A stretch of 34,360 nucleotides of DNA, taken from the NCBI GenBank assembly GCA_017505785.1, contig JAFVOQ010000063.1, forward strand, positions 1 through 34,360, read 5' to 3'. Shown here one piece after another: positions 23,822-31,442 of the stretch; within the stretch, counting starts at the first letter, position 1; the number at the start of each line of letters is the position of its first letter. Under the pieces are notes generated by a model, which saw only the letters and a list, made by a program, of their open reading frames with translations, was not told the DNA's origin and did not search any database. Source of the DNA: Clostridia bacterium (GTDB taxonomy: Bacteria; Bacillota; Clostridia; Oscillospirales; CAG-272). Made by a program: the position numbers and the translations under genes.

Positions 23822-24916
23822 ATGAAGGAAAGAACGACCTGTAAAAAGCAGAGCTGCCGTAAAACCTCTATTGGCGGTCAAGCACTTATGGAGGGTATTA
23901 TGATGCGCGGCCCCGAAAAGAGTGCTATGGCGGTGCGCCGCCCCAACGGCAAGATCTTTTTTGAGGAAGAGCAGAATGAAAAGAAAGCACGCCCACGCAT
24001 TTGCCGTGCCCCCTTTATTCGCGGAGTGTTTGGGTTTGTGGATTCTATGCGCCTCGGATATAAGTATTTGATGCGCTCTGCCGAGATCTTTTGTGAGGAG
24101 GATGACACAGAAGCGAAAAATAGCGCCCAAACGGTACAAGAAACGGCAGAGCAGGGAGCAGTGCGGGATGTCGCACAGGAAACAGGCAAGGCACAAGCCG
24201 AGGAGCCGAAAAGCATATTTGGAAAGGCGACCATGACCGCGATCATGGTCATCGCTACGGTGCTTGGCGTGGCAACGGCATTGGGGCTTTTCTTTTGGCT
24301 GCCTACCTTTGTATACCAGCTGCTTGCCGATCACGTGCTGCCCGAGAGCTTTGCCGCAAGCCGCTTAACGCGCTCGGTGTTTGAGGGCCTGTTTAAGATT
24401 TTCATTTTAGTGCTTTACATGGCACTGGTATCTCTTATGAAGGATATTCGGCGCACGTTTATGTATCACGGCGCGGAGCATAAAACGATCTTTTGCTATG
24501 AGAACGGTATGCCACTCACCGTCGAAAACGTGAGAAAACAGCGGCGGTTTCATCCCCGTTGCGGCACCTCTTTCCTGATCTTAATGCTGCTTGTCAGCAT
24601 CGTGATCGGACTGTTCATACCCACCCAATTCGGAAATCTCACAGGTGTGCTGAACACCGTGGTACGTGCCGCTGTTAAAATTTTGCTGATCCCGGTGATG
24701 ATGGGTATTGGCTATGAGCTTTTAAAGCTTGCAGGACGTTACGACAATCTCTTTACTCGCATCATTTCCGCCCCCGGCATGTGGCTGCAGCGCATCACAG
24801 TGCGTGAGCCCGATGACGGCATGATAGAATGTGCTATTATGGCGTTTGTTGCCGTTATGCCCGAGGAGGATAAGGAATTCTATCTTGTTTCTAAAGAGGA
24901 TCAAGAACAAAAATAA
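23822..24916 (+). CDS. DUF1385 membrane protein (YqhQ family)
   Basis: A 364-aa protein of the DUF1385/YqhQ family: SIGGQALMEGIMMRGP near the start (about 16-31), FIRGVFGFVDSMRLGYKYLM (about 62-81), a charged variable linker (about 85-135), two or three membrane segments, the conserved core MYHGAEHKTIFCYE and RFHPRCGTSFL, and further C-terminal helices. Function is unknown; in Bacillota it often lies upstream of prmC-prfA, which are absent here. ATG 23822 is chosen, with AAAGG upstream. No separate promoter is visible, so it probably depends on read-through from prs. Confidence 0.87.
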   Translation: MKERTTCKKQSCRKTSIGGQALMEGIMMRGPEKSAMAVRRPNGKIFFEEEQNEKKARPRICRAPFIRGVFGFVDSMRLGYKYLMRSAEIFCEEDDTEAKNSAQTVQETAEQGAVRDVAQETGKAQAEEPKSIFGKATMTAIMVIATVLGVATALGLFFWLPTFVYQLLADHVLPESFAASRLTRSVFEGLFKIFILVLYMALVSLMKDIRRTFMYHGAEHKTIFCYENGMPLTVENVRKQRRFHPRCGTSFLILMLLVSIVIGLFIPTQFGNLTGVLNTVVRAAVKILLIPVMMGIGYELLKLAGRYDNLFTRIISAPGMWLQRITVREPDDGMIECAIMAFVAVMPEEDKEFYLVSKEDQEQK

Positions 24917-24936
24917 AGGTGTGTTCATCAAGAAAG

Positions 24937-24978
24937 CCGCTTTCTTTGTTGCAAAGACAGTAAAGAAAGCGGTTTTTT
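24937..24978 (+). terminator. Terminator after DUF1385 gene
   Basis: An 11-bp stem CCGCTTTCTTT/AAAGAAAGCGG (24937-24947 with 24962-24972) followed by six T residues. The next gene's promoter starts four bases after it. Confidence 0.85.
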
Positions 24979-24981
24979 CTA

Positions 24982-25010
24982 TTGCATTTTTAGATAATGT
25001 GTAGTATAAT
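24982..25010 (+). promoter_or_regulatory. Sigma-A promoter for the polysaccharide genes
   Basis: -35 TTGCAT (24982-24987), 17-nt spacer, -10 TATAAT (25005-25010), immediately after the DUF1385 terminator. Confidence 0.75.
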
Positions 25011-25035
25011 GCATATACAGAAAGGGGTGAGATGC

Positions 25036-26124
25036 GTGCGTGTATTTCATGTAATATCGGGCTTTGAAAACGGTGGGGTGGAAACACTGATCTACCGTTG
25101 GATCTCTCACATGCCAAAGGATATCGAGTTTCATATCGTGGCGCAGGAGATCGTTGTTCCCGCATGTGCAGAGCGCTTTCGTGGGCGCGGCGTAACGCTT
25201 CATCTTATTCCGTCGCGCAAGCATCCCTTCAAGCATTGTAAGGAGCTGCTTGCGTTATTTCGCACCTATCGCCCCGATGTGGTGCACGTACATACCACCG
25301 AATGGGGGGCAATTCCGCTTTCGGTTGCCAAAAAAGCAGGCGTTGCCTGCCGTATTCAGCACTCGCATGCCGCGCGAAAGGAAAAAAATCCGATCTTGCG
25401 GCTTGCTCACGCAGTGTCTTTTGCATGGGCAAGGCGCGCCGCTACCGATTATTTTGCTTGCGGTACTGCCGCAGCGCACACGGCGTTTGGCAAAAGGGCT
25501 GTTGCAAAAGGTCGGGTTAAGATCATTAAAAACGGTATCGATGTTGCGGCGTTCGCCTACAGTGAAGCAATGCGTACCCATACACGCAAGGAGCTCGGCA
25601 TCGGTGATGATAAAACAGTGATCGGCATGGTGGCGCGCTTCAGTCCACAGAAAAATCATATCAGAGCGCTTACCATTTTTAAGGCTTTTTTTGAAAAGCA
25701 TCCCAATTCCGTGCTTTTGCTGGTGGGTGACGGGCATTTACGTGCTTCCACGGAGGAGCTTGCCAAAAAAATACTGCCACCCGAGGCAGTGCGCTTTCTT
25801 GGTGTGCGTACCGATATGCAAGCACTTTATAGCGTGATGGATCGCTTTATTTTGCCCTCACGCTTTGAGGGCTTGCCGATTACGCTCATTGAGGCACAGG
25901 CAAGCGGACTTTCTGCCGTTGTTGCAGATACCGTTACCCGTGAGGGTGACATTTGCGGCATCACCACTTTTTTGAGTACCGCCAAAATAGCAGAATGGGT
26001 AAGTGCGCTCTGGGAGCCCCAAAAGCAAGCGCGTGAAGCATATGCCGCGCAGGTTACGGCAGCGGGCTACTCCCTTGATAAGATCGTAGAAGAGCTGTAT
26101 CAATTCTATCATTCTAAGGCATAG
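25036..26124 (+). CDS. Glycosyltransferase family 4 (EpsF-like)
   Basis: A 362-aa GT-B glycosyltransferase. The N-terminal acceptor domain has the loop SGFENGGVETLIYRW and DVVHVHTTEWG; the C-terminal GT4 donor domain has GMVARFSPQKNH, LLLVGDG, and the E-x7-E signature region SRFEGLPITLIEAQASG. Such enzymes add a sugar from a nucleotide sugar to a lipid-linked glycan on the cytoplasmic side. The start is taken as GTG 25036, five bases after GGGGTGA; upstream in-frame ATGs overlap the promoter. The following EpsG-like gene starts 12 nt downstream. Sugar specificity cannot be told; it resembles EpsF/CapM-type enzymes. Confidence 0.88.
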   Translation: MRVFHVISGFENGGVETLIYRWISHMPKDIEFHIVAQEIVVPACAERFRGRGVTLHLIPSRKHPFKHCKELLALFRTYRPDVVHVHTTEWGAIPLSVAKKAGVACRIQHSHAARKEKNPILRLAHAVSFAWARRAATDYFACGTAAAHTAFGKRAVAKGRVKIIKNGIDVAAFAYSEAMRTHTRKELGIGDDKTVIGMVARFSPQKNHIRALTIFKAFFEKHPNSVLLLVGDGHLRASTEELAKKILPPEAVRFLGVRTDMQALYSVMDRFILPSRFEGLPITLIEAQASGLSAVVADTVTREGDICGITTFLSTAKIAEWVSALWEPQKQAREAYAAQVTAAGYSLDKIVEELYQFYHSKA

Positions 26125-26136
26125 GAGATCGCGCCT

Positions 26137-27249
26137 ATGATATATGTGACTGTTTTAATCGCAATGGCGCTGATGCGCTTTCTTTTGCCTCGCGATACTT
26201 TGCGCTCCCGTCGCGTGTTTGCCGGCGTTAGCTTTTTTTTACTGACCTTTATTGCAGCCTGTCGCGCGCCTGAGGTAGGGCGCGATACCGCGCTGTTTCT
26301 TGATGTGTTTCAAAAGCTTCACGGGCGTGGCTTTCTTGATACCTTGGTTTTTTCCTCCTGGGTTGAGCCGGGCTTTCGCTTGCTCTGCTTTTTGATATCG
26401 CGCTTTACCGCAAACGGGCAGTGGCTAATTGCCATAACCGCGCTTTTGATCAATGGGTCGGTATCCTTGTTTATTTACCGACACGCCAAAAATATATATC
26501 TCGCGTTTTACTTGTATCTCGCCATGATGCTCTATCCCTTTTATCTTAACATCATGCGTCAGGCTCTTGCCATTGCCATACTGCTTTTTGCCTGGGATTT
26601 TCTCAAGCGGCGTTGCTATTGGCGGTATATATTGGTTGTTTTTCTTGCTGCAAGCTTTCACCTTAGCGCATTGTTGTTTTTGCTTTGTCCGATACTTACC
26701 CTTATCCCGGTTCACAAAAAAAGCTTGGCGGTGCTCCTGCCCGTCACAGGTATCCTTGCGGTACTCGGCTTGATTTTTGTGCGCCCCGTTCTTAAATTTA
26801 TTACCGCGCTTATCCCTCGCTATGCTGATTATGAGGCTGCGGGATTTGATGCACTGTATTGTTTTTTTGCGGTTTTTTTGGCGGTGACGGCATACGGGAT
26901 TTATCGGTTTTATTTTGCCAAAGGCGGTGTTACCGTATCGGTTGCAAAAGGGGAGTTTGACGAGCGAGGCTTTTTAACGCTTATGATGCTTGTGGGTGTG
27001 GTGGTTGCCGCCATGATGACAGGGTTCGGTCAGCTACAGCGCATATTTAATTATTTTGAGGTGCTGTATCTGTTGTGGTTGCCTGCCGCAGTCCCCGCCG
27101 CATATTTCCATGAGGAAAAACGGCACATCGCTTTTCCCGTGCAGGAGATCGCGGTTTTACTCGCCGCGCTCGCGTATTTTTTGATCATCTTGTTTTTGCG
27201 AAGTGCCTTGTGGTACGATGCGTTGCCATACCGTTTCTTTTGGCAGTAA
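26137..27249 (+). CDS. EpsG-family polysaccharide polymerase-like membrane protein
   Basis: A 370-aa protein with about ten membrane segments. The EpsG family hallmarks are CRAPEVGRDTALFLDVF near residue 43-60, the helix with NIMRQALAIAILLFAW (about 136-151), and the short AASFHLSALLFLL segment (about 167-180). EpsG-like proteins polymerise exopolysaccharide repeats outside the membrane. It sits between a GT4 gene and a flippase gene, the expected partners. It starts at ATG shortly after the GT4 stop. Confidence 0.85.
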   Translation: MIYVTVLIAMALMRFLLPRDTLRSRRVFAGVSFFLLTFIAACRAPEVGRDTALFLDVFQKLHGRGFLDTLVFSSWVEPGFRLLCFLISRFTANGQWLIAITALLINGSVSLFIYRHAKNIYLAFYLYLAMMLYPFYLNIMRQALAIAILLFAWDFLKRRCYWRYILVVFLAASFHLSALLFLLCPILTLIPVHKKSLAVLLPVTGILAVLGLIFVRPVLKFITALIPRYADYEAAGFDALYCFFAVFLAVTAYGIYRFYFAKGGVTVSVAKGEFDERGFLTLMMLVGVVVAAMMTGFGQLQRIFNYFEVLYLLWLPAAVPAAYFHEEKRHIAFPVQEIAVLLAALAYFLIILFLRSALWYDALPYRFFWQ

Positions 27250-27279
27250 AAATCAATGATAAAAGGGAGGTTTACCGAC

Positions 27280-28725
27280 ATGCAAAACGCCCGTGCACCG
27301 CAACATTTTTGGAGAACCTCCCTTATTTATTTTCTCGGCAATTTTCTGTCTAAGCTGGCACTGTTTTTTATGCTCCCGCTTTATACGGCACGCATTCCCG
27401 TGGCGGATATGGGCATATATGATGCCACAACTGCCATAGCGGTGTTGGTATCCTCTCTTGTTTTTCTTGATGTGGGCGTAGGTGTCATGCGTTTTTATTT
27501 GGAGTGCCGCAACGGCGAGGAGAAGCTTGCGGTCCTTCGTTGCGGTCTTTTTTTGCTTGTTATTCTCTCGGCACTCTATCTGCTTTTGGGCGGTATCCTT
27601 TCTGCGGTTTTCGCGCCCGCATATGCGCCTCTTGTGGTGCTGTACGGCTTGTGTAATGCTCTTTTTCTTGCGTGTGGCATGATCGTACGCGCCCGAGGAT
27701 ACACCGCTTGGTACGCGGCAACGGGTGTGATATCCACACTTTTGCAGATCGTCTGTAATTTGGTGCTGATCTTATGCTTTGGGCGTGGATTTGATGCACT
27801 TTATATCTCTTACGCGGTGGGCGCAGGCGTTGGTGTGATCCTATTGCTTTCCCGCTGCTCGGTGCAGGAGCTGCTACGGTGCGGATCTCTTGATTTTTCT
27901 GTGCTGCGGCGATTGGTTCGCTTTTGCTTGCCCTTGGGGGTAGGCTCTACCGCTTACTGGGTGCTAACCTCCCTTGGACGGGTGCTTGTCACGCTGCTTG
28001 TCGGTGAGTCTGCCGGGGGCGTGTTTGCCGTGTCACTTAAATTTGCACAGATCATTGTCTTTGCTTCACTTTGCTTTCGGCTTGCTTGGCAGGAGATTGC
28101 CTTTGTAAAGGGCTATCGCGGTGATGCCGGTATAGGAGAGCAGGGGGGCTATTACAGTGAAAAAACAGATCTTTTCGTGCGCGTTACGCTTGTTGTCTGC
28201 TTGCTGTGTGTGCCCGCTGCGCGCGTGGGGCTGTGGTTGTTCCCGGGCTTTATAGCCGACTCTTATGGGGAAGCAAGACTGCTTATCCCCATAGCGCTTG
28301 TGGGTGCAGCACTCACTGTCCTTTGCGATTTTCTTGAGCCCATGTTTGGGGCGGCAAAAAGGACGGGTGCGCTTCTTGCATCTACCGCAAGCGGTGCCGC
28401 TTTAAACGTGGTGCTTACCGTATTGTTTATTCATGGCGGTGGCGGTGCATATGGCGCACATCTTGCCTTTTGTGTGGCGGCGCTTGCCACGGCACTTTTG
28501 CGTGTGATGCTTTTGCGACATATCGTTGGACTTTACTTGCGTTCATTTTATCTTGTAGCATTTCCTCTTGTTGCGGCGGTCGTTGTTGCATATCACTACC
28601 TTTCACCTGTATGGAACATAGGCGTTTTGCTGGCTGCCGTGCTGTTTGCCTGCTTGCTGCTGCCTGAGTTGCGCCTGCTCATAAAAAGACTGCTTTCTTT
28701 CCTACCAAACAAAAATGAAAAATAA
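27280..28725 (+). CDS. Oligosaccharide flippase (Wzx/MATE-like)
   Basis: A 481-aa protein with 12-14 transmembrane helices of the polysaccharide-export MOP superfamily, which flip undecaprenol-linked repeats across the membrane. It opens with SLIYFLGNFLSKLALFFMLPLYT, the usual Wzx start, followed by GIYDATTAIAVLVSSLVFLDVG and, in the middle, RLVRFCLPLGVGSTAYWVL. The ATG at 27280 has GGGAGG 9 nt upstream; an ATG at 27256 lies before that SD. It is the last gene of the three-gene locus, ended by a strong bidirectional terminator. Confidence 0.88.
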   Translation: MQNARAPQHFWRTSLIYFLGNFLSKLALFFMLPLYTARIPVADMGIYDATTAIAVLVSSLVFLDVGVGVMRFYLECRNGEEKLAVLRCGLFLLVILSALYLLLGGILSAVFAPAYAPLVVLYGLCNALFLACGMIVRARGYTAWYAATGVISTLLQIVCNLVLILCFGRGFDALYISYAVGAGVGVILLLSRCSVQELLRCGSLDFSVLRRLVRFCLPLGVGSTAYWVLTSLGRVLVTLLVGESAGGVFAVSLKFAQIIVFASLCFRLAWQEIAFVKGYRGDAGIGEQGGYYSEKTDLFVRVTLVVCLLCVPAARVGLWLFPGFIADSYGEARLLIPIALVGAALTVLCDFLEPMFGAAKRTGALLASTASGAALNVVLTVLFIHGGGGAYGAHLAFCVAALATALLRVMLLRHIVGLYLRSFYLVAFPLVAAVVVAYHYLSPVWNIGVLLAAVLFACLLLPELRLLIKRLLSFLPNKNEK

Positions 28726-28771
28726 AAAAACCGCTTTTTCTGCTGCATGGCAGTAGAAAAAGCGGTTTTTT
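28723..28771. terminator. Bidirectional terminator between flippase and araC genes
   Basis: Stem CCGCTTTTTCT (28731-28741) with AGAAAAAGCGG (28755-28765), plus an inner CTGC/GCAG pair, flanked by A-runs and T-runs on the two sides. Confidence 0.9.
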
Positions 28772-28804
28772 AACACATCTTATTTTTGATAACAGTATTG
28801 CAAT

Positions 28805-29650
28805 TTATACAATTTGCGATCTGTATTTTCCCGGCGGCACACCAACCGCCTGCTTGAAGGTTCGAATGAAATTTGCGTAGTCGTTAAAGCCACAGGAAAG
28901 GGCAGTGTCCGTTACACTTTTTCCTTCGGCAAGCATCTTCTTTGCCTCGGTAATACGCTTGCCTGCAACATATTTGGTTACTGTTGTGCCGCAGTATCGG
29001 TTAAATAAGCGTGAGAGCTGTGCGGGGGAAACAAAGGCGTTTTTTGCTACCGTGTCAAGTGAAAGCGCGCTTGCGTAGTTGGCGTTGATATAATCAATGG
29101 CAAGCTGAACCGCCTTGTGGCGAAAGGCATCGGTGCGCGCGGTGCCGCGTGTGGAAAACAGGCGGTTGACCTCAAGCAAAATTTCAGTCGCACGCAACCT
29201 TTTGTAAATCTCGTCACCGTACTCGTGCTCACAGCGCATATCCTCAAACAGTGCAACCAGCCGCGCGATCTCTGCCTTGGTTGGGGATAGCTTTGTGATT
29301 TTATTTGCCGAATAAAAGCAGGGAGCAAGACTCACGTTGCCCTGTGAGTTGGCGTAAATAAAGGCAGGATGCACGTGGAGAATATAGCGCGCAAACTTAC
29401 CGCTTTTGCTCGCTACCACCTTGTGTGCCTCAAATTGGTTGATGACAAACAGATCTCCGTTTTGGATATCATAAACCCTGTCGTCCACAAGAAATGTGCT
29501 GCCGCCCTCAAGCGAGAGAAATATTTCACAGCAGTCGTGTACATGCACGTGCTGGGTGGGGTTGCTTTCCTCGGAGAAAAAAATGCCAAAGCCTTTGGTC
29601 TGTGTGGCGGCTGTAACCGCCTCATGACAGGTTTCAAAAAAACATTTCAT
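28805..29650 (-). CDS. AraC-family transcriptional regulator of the kdu operon
   Basis: A 281-aa regulator: an N-terminal cupin sensor domain (about 20-110, with HVHDCCEIFLSLEGG and GDLFVINQFEAHKV), a linker, and a C-terminal double helix-turn-helix (about 180-280) with SLDTVAKNAFVSPAQLSRLF and the family signature CGFNDYANFIRTFKQAVGVPPGKYR. ATG 29650 is chosen (GAGAGGTGA about 8 nt upstream) over a TTG six bases earlier. It is divergent from kduI; the shared region holds a direct repeat overlapping both promoters, so it probably senses a uronate metabolite, activates kduI and limits its own expression. The ligand is an inference. Confidence 0.88.
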   Translation of the reverse strand: MKCFFETCHEAVTAATQTKGFGIFFSEESNPTQHVHVHDCCEIFLSLEGGSTFLVDDRVYDIQNGDLFVINQFEAHKVVASKSGKFARYILHVHPAFIYANSQGNVSLAPCFYSANKITKLSPTKAEIARLVALFEDMRCEHEYGDEIYKRLRATEILLEVNRLFSTRGTARTDAFRHKAVQLAIDYINANYASALSLDTVAKNAFVSPAQLSRLFNRYCGTTVTKYVAGKRITEAKKMLAEGKSVTDTALSCGFNDYANFIRTFKQAVGVPPGKYRSQIV

Positions 29651-29673
29651 GTCCAATCACCTCTCTTGCGGTT

Positions 29674-29702
29674 ATTGTAACACAAAATGATTGAAATTGC
29701 AA
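29674..29702 (-). promoter_or_regulatory. Sigma-A promoter for the araC-type gene
   Basis: Minus strand: -35 TTGCAA (29702-29697), 17-nt spacer, -10 TACAAT (29679-29674). Its -35 lies inside the first copy of the direct repeat. Confidence 0.75.
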
Positions 29703-29742
29703 CAAAAATGTGAAAAAGAGCAATGAATTTGCAAAAAACATT
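29692..29742. promoter_or_regulatory. Direct-repeat operator between araC-type gene and kduI
   Basis: Two 19-bp sites in the same orientation, 29692-29710 and 29724-29742, matching at 15 of 19 positions (core TGAAnTTGCAAnAAAnAT), start-to-start distance 32 bp, about three helical turns. The first covers the regulator's own -35; the second covers the kduI -35 region. This is the geometry expected for an AraC-family protein. Confidence 0.65.
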
Positions 29743-29751
29743 TGATATAAT
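29724..29751 (+). promoter_or_regulatory. Activator-dependent promoter for kdu operon
   Basis: -10 TATAAT (29746-29751) with only a poor -35 (TGAATT at 29724-29729, 16-nt spacer). A weak -35 covered by an operator half-site suggests activation is needed. Confidence 0.6.
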
Positions 29752-29786
29752 TAAATTGTAATTTAATAATTTCGGAGGTTTTTACC

Positions 29787-30617
29787 ATGGAAGTACGTCA
29801 ACCCGCAAACGCAAAGGATGCCAAGCACTACACAACCGAAAGACTTCGCGAGGAGTTTCACATTTCAAATCTTTTTACCAACGATAACGTAAAAATGGTG
29901 TATAGCCACATTGACAGAATCATCACCGCAGGTGTAATGCCCGTAACAAAGCCTTTGGCACTTGAGGCAGGTAAGGAGCTTGCGGCAGAATATTTCCTCC
30001 AGCGCCGCGAAATGGGCTGTATCAATGTTGGCGGCAAGGGTACCGTTACCGTTGACGGTGTCGTATATGAAATGAACCCCCGTGACGGCATGTACATCGG
30101 CATGGGCAATAAGGAGATCACGTTTGAGAGCGCCGATCCCGCTGACCCCGCAAAGTTCTACGTTAGCTCTTGCCCCGCACACGCATCCTACCCGATCGTA
30201 AAGATCGATATCAGCAAGGCAAAAAAGGTGCCCTGCGGATCTGCCGAGGAGTGCAACAAGCGCGTTATTAACCAGTACATTCACCCCGAGGTGATCAAGA
30301 GCTGCCAGCTCACCATGGGCCTGACGCAGCTTGAGCCCGGCTCCAACTGGAACACCATGCCCTGCCACACCCACGACAGACGTATGGAGGTTTACTTCTA
30401 TCTTGATATGGGCGAGAACGACGTGGTATTCCACATGATGGGCGAGCCCACCGAAACAAGACATATCATTATGCACAATGAGGAAGCAGTGATCTCTCCC
30501 TCGTGGTCGATCCACTCGGGCGTCGGTACACGCGCTTACTCCTTCATCTGGTCGATGTGCGGCGAGAACCAAGAGTTTACTGACATGGATCACATTGCAA
30601 CCAAGGATCTACTTTAA
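29787..30617 (+). CDS. kduI: 5-dehydro-4-deoxy-D-glucuronate isomerase
   Basis: A 276-aa cytoplasmic cupin isomerase that converts 5-keto-4-deoxyuronate (from unsaturated uronic acids released from pectin or glycosaminoglycans) to 2,5-diketo-3-deoxygluconate. The zinc ligands known from E. coli KduI (H196, H198, E203, H245) are matched here by His194, His196, Glu201 and His243. Length equals the family (about 278). CGGAGG lies 9 nt before the ATG. First gene of a three-gene operon under the divergent AraC-type regulator. Confidence 0.95.
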   Translation: MEVRQPANAKDAKHYTTERLREEFHISNLFTNDNVKMVYSHIDRIITAGVMPVTKPLALEAGKELAAEYFLQRREMGCINVGGKGTVTVDGVVYEMNPRDGMYIGMGNKEITFESADPADPAKFYVSSCPAHASYPIVKIDISKAKKVPCGSAEECNKRVINQYIHPEVIKSCQLTMGLTQLEPGSNWNTMPCHTHDRRMEVYFYLDMGENDVVFHMMGEPTETRHIIMHNEEAVISPSWSIHSGVGTRAYSFIWSMCGENQEFTDMDHIATKDLL

Positions 30618-30635
30618 TAAAAGGAGTGCTTTAAA

Positions 30636-31433
30636 ATGGCAAATATGTTTGACTTGAACGGCAAGGTTGCACTCGTCACAGGTGCTTCCTACGGCATCGG
30701 TTTTGCGATTGCCAAGGGCCTTGCAAACGCAGGCGCAACTGTTGTATTTAATGACATCAACGCGGAACTCGTTGAAAAGGGGATTGCCGCTTACAAGGCA
30801 GAGGGCATAACTGCTCACGGCTATGTTTGTGATGTTACCGATGAGGATGCCGTAAATGCCCTCGTTGCAACCGTTGAAAAAGAGGTTGGCGTCATTGATA
30901 TTTTGGTAAATAATGCAGGCATTATCAAAAGAATCCCCATGTGCGAGATGTCTGCTGCCGATTTCAGAAAGGTGATCGACGTTGATCTCAATGCCCCCTT
31001 TATCGTATCTAAGGCGGTGATCCCCGCGATGATCAAGAAAGGACATGGCAAGATCATCAACATCTGCTCGATGATGAGCGAGCTTGGTCGTGAAACCGTT
31101 TCCGCCTATGCCGCTGCTAAGGGCGGTCTTAAGATGCTTACGAGAAATATTGCATCGGAATACGGCGAGTTTAATATTCAGTGTAACGGTATCGGCCCCG
31201 GCTATATCGCTACGTCCCAGACCGCGCCTCTGCGTGAGGTGCAGCCCGACGGCAGCCGTCACCCGTTTGACTCCTTTATCATTGCAAAAACACCTGCTGC
31301 ACGCTGGGGCGAAACCGAGGACCTTGTGGGTCCCGCTGTGTTCTTAGCGTCCGATGCTTCAAACTTTGTAAACGGCCATGTGCTTTACGTTGACGGTGGT
31401 ATTCTCGCTTATATCGGGAAACAACCTAAATAA
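30636..31433 (+). CDS. kduD: SDR oxidoreductase, KduD / gluconate 5-dehydrogenase-like
   Basis: A 265-aa short-chain dehydrogenase. NAD(P)-binding TGASYGIG (15-22), NNAG motif, catalytic Ser145, Tyr158 and Lys162. After kduI, the expected reaction is reduction of 2,5-diketo-3-deoxygluconate to 2-keto-3-deoxygluconate. The insertion with QPDGSRHPFDSFIIAKTP is typical of the slightly longer gluconate 5-dehydrogenase-like members, so that specificity is possible; the KduD assignment rests mainly on the neighbour. AAGGAG precedes the ATG. Confidence 0.85.
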   Translation: MANMFDLNGKVALVTGASYGIGFAIAKGLANAGATVVFNDINAELVEKGIAAYKAEGITAHGYVCDVTDEDAVNALVATVEKEVGVIDILVNNAGIIKRIPMCEMSAADFRKVIDVDLNAPFIVSKAVIPAMIKKGHGKIINICSMMSELGRETVSAYAAAKGGLKMLTRNIASEYGEFNIQCNGIGPGYIATSQTAPLREVQPDGSRHPFDSFIIAKTPAARWGETEDLVGPAVFLASDASNFVNGHVLYVDGGILAYIGKQPK

Positions 31434-31442
31434 GAGGTTACT

